Origin: Strongyloides papillosus
Taxonomy: Eukaryota > Nematoda > Chromadorea > Rhabditida > Strongyloididae
Direction of reading: 5' to 3'
Assembly (NCBI GenBank): GCA_005656395.1
Contig: SRSI01000028.1
Coordinates: forward strand, 682,001-746,000
Length of the DNA stretch: 64,000 nt
Shown here: positions 12,050 through 21,600 of the stretch, one piece after another
How the letters are laid out: every line of letters starts with the position of its first letter
Position numbering within the stretch: the stretch's first letter is position 1
The notes under the pieces: generated by a model
What the model was told of the DNA's origin: nothing
Database searches by the model: none
Seen by the model: the letters and a program-made list of their open reading frames with translations, nothing else
Translations under genes and position numbers: made by a program

Positions 12050-13030
12050 TTTTTATTTTAATATTTGATGATTTTTCGCTGGAATCCTCTTTGATTTTAC
12101 CGTCATAAAATGCTTCTTCTTCATGATGTAATTTTACGTAAACCATAAAACATTTATATCGAAATGCTATGTTAAAAGCGTACCGATTTTTAAGTACCTA
12201 TATCACCAACTTTATTTGACTCGAAACTTTGACATTCTGTAAGGTCAGCATCTTTTTTATTTTTTATGCTTTCAACATTGTTTTGTAAACTATAAAAAAA
12301 TGTACAGAAGTTGATTTTTTAAAACACACAAAATTCAAATTCATTATTGTAATTTTCTTTGAACTGTTAATGTTGACGTTTTTCAAAAACAACATTTTCA
12401 TTAAACTGAAAACGTTTGCATTTTTTTAAAATAACATCTTTTTCATCTCTAGTCGTTTCACAATCTCGTTCGTGAGCTAAAAAATCTTCTTCGCCATTTT
12501 TTTCAATTCCGTTTTCATCATCAATATATTACTTTAAACTTTAACGTTTTTCAGGGACAACGCCTTCATTAGACTCGAAACGTTCACCAATTGCAAAGAC
12601 GACATTTTTTTTCATTGTTTCTTATTTCATCATTTTTGCTCGTAGGTTATAGCGGCTTTTCACTATCCTTTTCTTCAATACACCGTCATCATTTGATTCT
12701 AAACATTGGTATTTCTAAGGAGCAAGATTTTCATTTAACTCAAAAATTAACCATTTTCGATGGTAGCATTTTTTCAATTGTTTATTCTTTCATTAACTTG
12801 TTCGTTAAACAAAATATTCTCTTTGCTACTTTCTCTTCAAGTCCATTATCAATGCCATCATTAGATAATAAACGCTCACGTTTTGCAGAAACAACATCTT
12901 TATTAAACTCGAAAGTTCATTATCAGATAAAAAGCCGTCTTCTTTATCATTTATTTTATTAGAATATTGTTCATAATGCACAACATTCTTTTCATTTTTT
13001 TTATATCTATGATTGTGGAAATACAATATT
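12050..13030 (-). pseudogene. Decayed charged-repeat protein reading frame
   Basis: Read on the minus strand, the region translates in pieces, broken by frameshifts and stops, into recurring charged motifs: AKRERLLSNDGIDNGLEEK, ERFESNEGVVPEKR, KCKRFQFNENVVFEKR, ECQSFESNK and KYQCLESNDDGV. The common pattern is (R/K)-x-(F/L)-(E/Q/L)-(S/F)-N-(D/E), spaced irregularly. At DNA level this appears as repeated blocks such as ACGTTT..AACAACATTTTCATTAAACT on the plus strand. It is less AT-rich than its flanks. The likely reading is a pseudogene of an internally repetitive, charged low-complexity protein; a gene with many small introns is less likely. No family is recognised. Confidence 0.35.
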
Positions 13031-13392
13031 TTTTAAAATAGAAAAAAGATAAATCAAAATAATTTTTTTTAAAACGTATCATTTTCTTTATTATTATCAA
13101 TACTGGAACTTAAAAATTATCAGTTTGAAGAAAGCTAGTTGCAATTAATTTATATCAGTTTTTTAAACATTTTTTATTTTTAAAACTAACATCTTAACAT
13201 AAAATATTTTATTAATACAAATAATTATATTTTACTACTAAAAAATTAGTACTAAATTATTTTTGAATTTTGTTTTGAACGCTACTTTTGCCTTTTTTTA
13301 AAGTTCCAAATGTAATTGTTTTAATTATTTCATTCTTTAATTCACTACTAAAATTTAATTTTTAAAAAATAAATAAACACATATAATGCTTT

Positions 13393-14238
13393 TTACCTTA
13401 TAAAAATTAGAAAATAAAAATCCCCAATGGATGTAATATCAAACACCCATATTAAAAGAAACTGACCCAAGGCTTCAAAAAAAGCACTATCGAGTACCAT
13501 ACCTAAAATTCTGAAAATAAAAAATGCTTCAATAAATGCTAAAGTTATAAAAACAAAAATGGAATATATAATATGCATTGATTCTCTTTTATTTTTATTA
13601 CTGTTGATGCACAATTTTTTATGTCTTATTAATTCCACAATTGCCAACACATTGAAAACACATGTTCCAAAAAAAATTACTCCATATAATATGATTGTAT
13701 TGACAACTAGATAGTAAAATACTTTACGATTTGTATAAAATGGCATGAAATAACCAGCTACTAATTGGATTCCGTATGTTGAAGGATAAAAAGCAGTACC
13801 AATTCCGGTTAATGTTGATAGGAGAGTACAAAATATTAATAATTGAGTCATATTTGATGTCGAAAAATAATATTTATATGTTATAGGATATTTAAGAGCT
13901 ATATATCTGTTTAAACTTATTAAAAGCGTTATTAAATAAATCAGTGTAGTTTGCATTGTAGTTAAAACGCTGTACATTGCAGCAACCCAATTATTTTTCA
14001 GCAAAAATGCATGGAAATATCCTAATTTAGGTAATTTAAAAAATACAACTTTAGTTAGAACATAAGCAATATCGTTAATTAATTTACAAACAATAATAAG
14101 ATAAAATTGTCTGTTAAAGTAGTTATTTTTTCTTTTAATTTCTTTCATTATCACAAATATTGTTAGAATCATTAATAAAGTGGTAGGTATAGTATAGACG
14201 ATTTGAATAATTTCAATGAAAACAGATATACTCATCAT
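13393..14238 (-). CDS. Seven-transmembrane chemoreceptor-like GPCR (Srg/Srv-like)
   Basis: An open frame of 281 codons with seven hydrophobic segments: about residues 8-30, 42-62, 82-108, 128-147, 170-195, 218-240 and 248-275. The segment ending SLNRYIALKYPITYKYYF is typical of nematode Srg-superfamily (srg/srv-type) receptors, where an NRY/NRF motif ends helix 3. These are usually chemosensory GPCRs in the plasma membrane or cilia of sensory neurons. Two ATGs lie in tandem at the start. The last sense codon and stop, AGG TAA, also read as a splice donor (AG|GTAAAA), so the true C-terminal tail may lie on a further small exon; the visible tail after helix 7 is unusually short. Subfamily assignment is by resemblance only. 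Confidence 0.75.
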   Translation of the reverse strand: MMSISVFIEIIQIVYTIPTTLLMILTIFVIMKEIKRKNNYFNRQFYLIIVCKLINDIAYVLTKVVFFKLPKLGYFHAFLLKNNWVAAMYSVLTTMQTTLIYLITLLISLNRYIALKYPITYKYYFSTSNMTQLLIFCTLLSTLTGIGTAFYPSTYGIQLVAGYFMPFYTNRKVFYYLVVNTIILYGVIFFGTCVFNVLAIVELIRHKKLCINSNKNKRESMHIIYSIFVFITLAFIEAFFIFRILGMVLDSAFFEALGQFLLIWVFDITSIGDFYFLIFIR

Positions 14239-14425
14239 TTTAAAAAATAGGCGAAATATAACTTTTTAGAAACAATTTTCACTAGAATTCATAAAAATTA
14301 TTGATATTGTGAATCATGAATAGTGTTGTAAATTATTCACAAAAAGAATTAGGTTGATATTTACTAAATGTATAAAAATATTAACGTCTTGAGAATTAAA
14401 AATAATTTTAGAGTTTTTTAAAATA
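14239..14425. other. Upstream region of the GPCR gene
   Basis: Short AT-rich spacer between the receptor start codon and the MITE. No specific site is recognised. Confidence 0.4.
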
Positions 14426-14758
14426 CAGTAGTCTCCCCGTATCCGTGGTTTCGTTACCCGCAGTTTCAGTTATCCACGGTTTAAAAATTACCAGAAACTA
14501 GAAAATTATATCATAGAGGTACGTGTGATTTTTTTTATTTTAGTTATCTTAGAGTACAAACTCCATTTAATATTAAATTTTCCATTTTTTTTAAATTAGG
14601 CTAACTAGAAGATCACTGTTGTCTACAATTGTAGAAAAAAAATATATCTTATCTATAATTTAAAGGTCTTAACACATGAAAAAATAAAAAATACTACGGT
14701 TATCTATTATCCGTGGTAGTCTCAGGAACCAATCCACAGCGGATACGGGGGGCTACGG
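14426..14758. mobile_element. pogo/Tigger-type MITE, copy 1
   Basis: About 333 bp flanked by TA. The left end starts CAGTAGTCTCCCCGTATCCG and the right end is its inverted counterpart (GGATACGGGGGGCTACG). Subterminal Tigger-like repeats (CCGTGGTTT, ACCCGCAGTTTCAGTTA, CCACGGTTT) are visible, and the right side has CTATTATCCGTGGTAGTCTC. These ends resemble pogo/Tigger-clade transposons known from vertebrates. No coding capacity. It shares its interior with the copy at 45792-46094. Confidence 0.85.
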
Positions 14759-15680
14759 TACTTACTTAATTACTTTCCAACCAAGTAATTAATAAATAAA
14801 AAAATGCTTTTTATAAAAAAAAAATTGTACTTCTACTAAGTATTATTAAATAATAACAATTTCTACCATGGTAATAGACACTTCTAAATCAGTTTCTGAT
14901 GTTAACTTTTTATCGTGACATTTTTAAAACCACTAAATTAGTAAATTTTTTAAAATTTTTACATTGCTATTAAGATAAATACTATACTTTTAAAGTAAAA
15001 TTCATAAATATAATTTATATTCTAATAATTAGTTTAATAAACGTCAACAATTTTCTATAAACATGAAATGGGAAAACTAAATAGATTATTTTAACAAAAA
15101 ATTTTGCTGTGATTAGCTAAAAAATTAATGATACTTATTTCTTCATCATGACAATATATATCAAATTTAATTGTTACTGTTGCTAAGTAAAAATAATAAA
15201 ATTTATTTATAAAAAAATATGCTTATCATATTTAGTTATTATAAATTACTGAAGATAATTTATTGAAAAACAATTCTTTTAATTTGTTTAATTGGTAATA
15301 ATTATTATAAATCATTTGAGTTATTTTAAATTATTATCAGGAAAGTTTTAGCACGAATACTTGGATCTAAAAAAGAGTAGTATCACATACAACCTTAAAT
15401 GTTTTTTATCAAAGTATTTTATAATTTAAAGATGTTCAAATTAAAGTTTTCTCTTATTCTAACCAATCATTATGCAATTATTATACTTCATTTGTTTAAT
15501 TAATTTTACAGGTAATTAATAAAAAAGATTGAAGTTTTATGAATAAAATGATACATTAAACTATTCTTTGAACAAAAGTTAAAAAAATTTCTATATTCTA
15601 GTAATTATTTTAATACAACACAGAAAATCTTTTCGCATCGAAAATATAACTGAAAAATTAAAAAATTTTAAATATTATTT

Positions 15681-15790
15681 CAAAAATAGAATTAAGCATT
15701 CAAAAAATGATCTGTGCTTTCAAAAATAGAACTATGGTTTCAAAAAAAGAACTACGCTTTCAAAAATAGAATTATGCTCTCAAAAAAATT
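15681..15790 (+). repeat. Tandem repeat, 20-bp unit x 5
   Basis: Five consecutive units in exact 20-base register, of which CAAAAATAGAACTATGGTTT (15721-15740) is typical. Units differ by a few substitutions, and a partial sixth (CAAAAAAATT) follows. Simple minisatellite; no coding role evident. Confidence 0.85.
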
Positions 15791-16163
15791 ACCAAACAAT
15801 TATTCTTAATCATTTTAAAAAATAAACTAATTATATTTCAAAAGATTTTAGGATCAAAATATTAAAATAAAGAAATTTCAAACAATGGTAACCTTAAAAA
15901 TATTGAAAAACAAGAATATTAAAAAATTTCAAAATATTACTAAATTAAAAATGATATTTTAGACAATTAAATCCATTGCAACTTTAAAATCTTGATTTTA
16001 AAAAAACTGTCTAAATTTTTCTTTGAAATCTGATTTTCATATGTGAGATAAGATTAATCTGATGCCTTAGAAAAGTTAAAATATTTGTCATATTATTTTT
16101 CTAAATTGTTTTACAAACAGCATTTGATTTAAAAATTGCCTATATATTAACTGTTTTTTCATA

Positions 16164-16312
16164 TCAGTACTACTTTTTCAAATTCATAATTGTTTTGTTT
16201 ATTCAGTATAGCTTTTTTTTAATAATATTTTTTAATCAGTACTGTTTTTTTCCGTCAGTACTATTTTCTTTATCAATTCTGTTTTTCTTTAGTCAGTACT
16301 GCTTTATTTTTT
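16164..16312 (+). repeat. Cluster of TCAGTACTG-like words in T-rich DNA
   Basis: Six spaced occurrences of TCAGTACTG or near variants (TCAGTACTA, TCAGTATAG, TCAGTACTG, TCAGTACTA, TCAATTCTG, TCAGTACTG), each followed by a T-run. The spacing is irregular at about 17-40 bp. It may be an eroded tandem repeat. Confidence 0.55.
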
Positions 16313-16608
16313 TTAGTTCAATTATTGAATATTTAGAAAAAATTTTTCAATCTTATTTTTGATGCGACCACTTTTTCTGTTAATATAATAATACTTTGAA
16401 AAATGTGAAAAAAGTCTTTTTTTATGAATTCAGAATCTTTTTCCTCATAATAAAGAAAAAATTATATCTAGATATTAATTTTTTTTTTAACTTTAATAAA
16501 TAAAAGTATATGTGTTAATACCAAAGTATGAAGTGAGAAAATTATTAAAAACAATTTACATTTTAACAAATTGTTAATTTCTTGTCTTTCACTTTATTCA
16601 TTTTTTAG

Positions 16609-16750
16609 ATTTTATGTATGTTTTTGTAATCCACTACTTATGTCACTTCAAGGAAACTTAGTCAGGTCGGCTACTGAGAAAACACCAATTTTTCAAAATA
16701 AGAAACCTACCTTATTTGAAAGATACTCTGGAACAATCAATCCCATCTTG
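16609..16750 (+). pseudogene. Orphan exon-like open segment
   Basis: A segment between an acceptor (TTTTTTAG at 16601-16608) and a donor (TTG|GTAATATA at 16750/16751) stays open, and its composition is less AT-rich than its flanks. From an internal ATG at 16640 it reads MSLQGNLVRSATEKTPIF.. and then a ..LFERYSGTINPIL stretch, 37 residues in total, which looks like real protein. No companion exon was found: 16800-16915 is also GC-elevated but full of stops. It could be the first exon of an undetected small gene, or a fragment of a dead copy. The family is not recognised. Confidence 0.3.
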
Positions 16751-17154
16751 GTAATATACGTTAAATTAGACAATTTTTTGCAAATGAAACCTAAAAATAA
16801 CTAACGGAATCTATGAGTAAAGATCCATTTGAAACTACGATCTACTCGAGAGTACAAATAAGAGCTACCACGCTTAACTAACTGCTAGTAGCTTCTTAGT
16901 CGTTACGTAACTTCAGAAATAAATTAATTTCCTTCTTAAATAGAATATTTCGTCTAAAATATAGATATTTGTTTTCTCCCTTTCAACCATAGATATTTTA
17001 GTTGAAATTTATAGTATTTTGTCAATAAATATTTTTACATCAGAAATTTATATATTTAAATTTTTTGGATCTTTAAAAAAAATTAATAATTATTTTATTT
17101 TTGTTTACTTTAAGAGATTTCAATATTTTTGATATGTAATGTTCAAGATTTCTA

Positions 17155-18104
17155 TACACAGAAAAAAAATGGGACACACATTTGCGTAAAATGTAATAAA
17201 TTTGTCCCTTCTGAAAAAATTTAAATTTTTTTGATTTGCGACTAATTTTAACGCTATTATTTCGTATAAAAAATTAAGAGAATAATTAAAATAAGCTTTT
17301 ATTTTTATATTTTATTGTTGTCATTTTAAAACTTAAGTTATTTTATACAATACATTTTAAGATACAATATTGGAATTTAACTTTATATAAGATTACAAAT
17401 GCTTTTATAAAGATATTATTGGCATATGATAGCATTTTTTAAAATATTCTTCAATCGTTTGAATTACTATAAATTAAAATTTTTAGAAATTTATGCGCAC
17501 CTGATAACTCAACTTTTTTTTACTGTTTTTCAAGATTATTTTAAAAAGTCAAACTTGTTAAAAGTTTTGAAACATTATGTGTTTTGTTCATAATAAAACA
17601 ATTTTAAATATTTAAATTTAAGTAAAAAAAATAGCAAATACTAAAATAATATGCTTAATTAATAACACTTCGTGTCGTTAAATAATTATTGCTTTTCGTT
17701 ATTATGGTTATGAAATTTCGAAATTTCCAAAATTATTGCTGTTGTTAGAATGTTTGAAATAATGATTTTTGTTAGAACGTTAACAACTTTACATGAAATT
17801 GATTTCTAATAATGTACATCATAATATATAAAAAACAAATTAGATTCTAAAATAAGTGTAATATTTTTAAAATTTCGAAGATTAAATAAATGCTACATTA
17901 CTTTAAATTATTAAAAGTATATATTTTTGTAGAAAAACGACTAAATTTATGTGAAAATCTAACATTTTACGTCATTTAAAACATTTTTGTTGTCGCTTGA
18001 TATTTTTAAAATTTGAATAATTTTTGACATTTAAAAATGATGGGACATTTTTACTGCATTTTATGTAATAATATCAAAATTTGTCCCATTTATTTTTTGT
18101 ATGT
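17155..18104. mobile_element. Non-autonomous DNA transposon, TACACAGAAAAAAAATGGGA ends, copy 1
   Basis: About 950 bp. The left end is TACACAGAAAAAAAATGGGA and the right end is an eroded inverted copy (TCCCATTTATTTTTTGTATGTA). The subterminal sequence GCGTAAAATGTAATAAATTTGTCCC is mirrored near the right end (CATTTTATGTAATAATATC..TTTGTCCC). The interior is alignable by eye to the element at 47508-48564, including the ATAAGATTA(C/T)AAA(T/C)GCTTTTATAAA stretch. No open frame. The presence of two copies in one window implies a repeated family. Confidence 0.8.
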
Positions 18105-18681
18105 AATATTTTATACATATAATTGCATGTTTTTATATTTTTCCTATTAATATATTTTAATAATAATTAAAGGTTTATAAATTCTTTAATACAAATTATG
18201 AATTGCTATATCCTCAAAATATATTGATTACATTTTCAGTAAATAAAAATATTAAAAAAAATTATACTTAATAATTGCCAAATTGTTATTTAATTGTTCA
18301 AAAAACGACTATTATTTTTTTGCAAATAAAAACTGTTTTAAATTATATCTAAAATAATTAATTCCATAATTGTCTTAATAGACACTTTAATTTCTTTTTT
18401 ATCTATTATATTTTTTCAAAACAATAACTTTTTTTTTGATATTACAAGACTGATAATAATATAATTATAAAAAAATAATAACAAAATTTAAAATTATAAA
18501 TCTTTATTGATGGTAGAAAAGTTATTATAAAATTTTTCTATTTTTCACTATAAAATAGAGGTTTTTGCTTGACGCAAAATAAAAATCCAAGATATTTGAA
18601 TTATCATATTTAAAAATTAAAATCAAATTAATTAAAATGAAGTATAAAAAATTTGTTAAAAATAAATTTTGAAAAACGAAC
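18105..18681. other. 3' flank of the filamin gene
   Basis: AT-rich sequence downstream of the filamin stop codon. It holds a candidate minus-strand poly(A) signal at 18508-18503 and nothing else recognisable. Confidence 0.5.
18503..18508 (-). terminator. Candidate poly(A) signal AATAAA of filamin
   Basis: TTTATT on the plus strand reads AATAAA on the minus strand, about 175 bp beyond the filamin stop. In AT-rich DNA such hexamers are frequent, so this is a positional inference. Confidence 0.4.
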
Positions 18682-21600
18682 TTAAAAATCTACACTAAAT
18701 GGAGATCCTGGTATTTGTTGATCTCCATATTTAATGTAAATAAAAGCTCTTTGTCTATCCATAATTTTATAATTAACAATGTATTGACCTCTGCCATGAT
18801 TTTTTACAGATACTTCTTCACATGGTCCTTTTGCTGTACATACACCAACAAATAATAAATTTGGACCTGTTAAAGCAGTATCTACAGTAAAATTAGATAT
18901 TCTACCGGCAAAAAATTTTTGCAAACCAGGACCAAATGCTTTGACCTTTGAAGCATCACCTGAATACTCAGGAGCAGTTGCGACATTTCCTTTTGGAGTT
19001 TTAGCAACAGCATCAATTACAACAGTAGCTTGATCGGGTTCCTGGTGTTTTGATATAGCATTTCCACTAATATGAATTTTCATTGGAGAACTTGGAATAT
19101 GTACTCCATTATATTTAATTGTAGCATAATAATCACCTGGAGTAAATGCTGTAAATTTAACATCATAACCTTTGTCAATTTCAAATGCATCTAAAGAAAC
19201 TTTTGATGGTCCATTAACATCAACTAATAATCTTCCAGCACCAGCATTAATTGTATTAATTATAAATTCACATGGATGTCCTGTTGTACCGCCCTTTAAA
19301 CCATCACCAGTCAAAAAGATAGCTGTTGGATCAAATTCACCAACATCACCTACACGAACTCTAAATGGTGAATCACGCATTGGTGCACCATCAAGTGTAA
19401 TATGAACATAATGATTTCCTGGTTCTTTAGGAATAAATCTCAATACATATGATTCATTCTCATCAATTGGAATACAATCAATTGGTTCTTCATATCCTGC
19501 TGTACCACTTGGTGTTAAAACTTTTGCTTCAATACTTCCTTTTGCACCATGGGTATACAGATTAAAGGTACATGGCTTATTAATAGCTACTGATCCACCT
19601 GGGAATATACCTAATTCAAGAAGTCTTGATTCTCCTGTTGATGGTGCAACATATACTTTAAATGGAGAATCAGGAATATGAACATCATTCCATTTAACAC
19701 CAATTGTATATTCACCTGGTTTTGAAACCTTATATTGCACCTCATTACATCCATTTTTATGTTCAACAAATTTCAAATCAGCTTTTGTAGGTCCATCAAT
19801 TGTAAAATCTAATTTTCCTTCACCTGCCTCTCTTGTATAGATATTAACAACATTCTTAGTATTAGTTTCACCACGAACAAGTCCATTACCACCGGCACGA
19901 ACTTTGTGTACACCTTTATCTTTAAATGGTCCTACTGTATATTGATATGGGGAACCACGAATATGATTATCTTTATAGAATATTGATAATGCATACATTC
20001 CTTCTTTTTTTGTATCAAAATTAATTTGATATAAACTATCTTGAGCTTGTCTTACAACAACATCATCTGATTTACCATCAGGGTGAAGAATTTTAGCTGT
20101 AATATCCATAGGATTAGCATTTACAAGAGTTATATACATTGTACATTTGCTATTCTCCATGCACATTGGTACTGCATCAATTTTTTCAGTAAGTGTTGTT
20201 CTAATTTGACCACCTGATACTCCAGTAACATTAACAGAAAATGGACTTCCAGTAATATGTTCATCAGCAAATTTAGCACTTAAAATATAAACACCAGGTT
20301 CTGAAGGATTATAGGCAAATTTTACTATACCATCTTTATTTTCTTTACAAACAATTGGTGCTTTTGTTGGACCAAGTAATGAAAGTGAAATACCACCAAA
20401 ACCAGCATTTCTTGTGTCAATTGTAAAAATATTTTCCGTAAGAGTTTTTGCATTTGATATTCCATTGCCAGATATTTTAACATTTTTTGCATTTCCTACT
20501 TGGGATTTATCAACATTAATTCTATACGGATTTTTTGGTAAGATTGTTCCAAGTAATGATACTGTAATAAGATGTTCGCCAACCTCTCTAGGTGTAAAAG
20601 AAATACCAAGGTGTGATGAATCGATGTGTCTTATAATACATGGTTCCTCAATACCATGTGGTGTTCTTATAACAGCAGAGTATCCTCTAGTATCAACATG
20701 TGGTATAGCTAATGATACTTCCGATGTTGAACTTATTGACAAGTGTGTTCTTTGATTTGCCGTACCTGAAGCATGTGCTTTAAATGGACTACCTGCAATA
20801 GCTTTTCCAGCAACTAAGCACTTTAAGGTGTAATCACCAGGAATTGGTGGTACCCAAGTAACGGATACACTACCATCTTTGTTATCATGACATTTAATAG
20901 ACACTTTTGCTGGTCCTTCACATGTAACGTTAAAATCTTTTGCATGATTTCTTTTAGCAAAAATAGTAAATTCAGCTGGTTCTCCTACAACAGCTCTTGA
21001 AAGACCAGGTCCAAAAACAGTAATATTATCGTGATTTGAATTATCAACATAGAAACTTAATGGCGATCCTTCAACATTAACACCATTGTGTGATAAAGCA
21101 AGTTGATGTAAACCTTAAATCATTAATAATTATAATTTTTTAGATAAAAAAGAAACTAACCTTGAGTATTTGCTCGATAATTAACAGTTACTGTACCATC
21201 ACCATTATCGATAATTTTAGCAGATTCAACTTCTCCGTTTGGCATTGTTACTAAAGCCAATGTATCTCTATGTTGATTGTTCTTTAGTTTAACAACAAAA
21301 TGTTTTTCGATGACCTCAAAATTGTTTGGGCTATGCTGTAAAAATGAAGTTCTATTATAATAAGAAATAAAAATATTTTAATAAATAAAAATGTTTACTA
21401 TTTGAATATCAAATATTAAAACACATATGTTTCAAATATATTAACTTTTAACTTAGTATAAAAGTAATGTGAATCAAAAAGATGTATGGAATTTCACTAA
21501 TGCTTCTAAGATATCAAAAAAAAGTAGTCTTTATATTATATATTACTTTTCTTAAACATACCCCCTCTTTTATTTTATTGGATAAAGCGACCTGAGTATT

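Larger units (their letters stand above)
14759..17154. other. Intergenic DNA with short tandem repeats and an orphan exon
   Basis: AT-rich region upstream of the transposon at 17155. It contains a 20-bp tandem array (15681-15780), a cluster of TCAGTACTG-like words (16164-16312), an open exon-like stretch (16609-16750), and a relatively GC-rich tail (about 16800-16915) with a weak inverted repeat AAGAGCTAC / GTAGCTTCTT. Confidence 0.5.

Noticed and set aside
12591..12962. 123-codon plus-strand frame with a signal-peptide-like start
   Set aside because: Begins at a non-ATG codon and is the complement of the charged-repeat relic on the minus strand, which explains the composition better.
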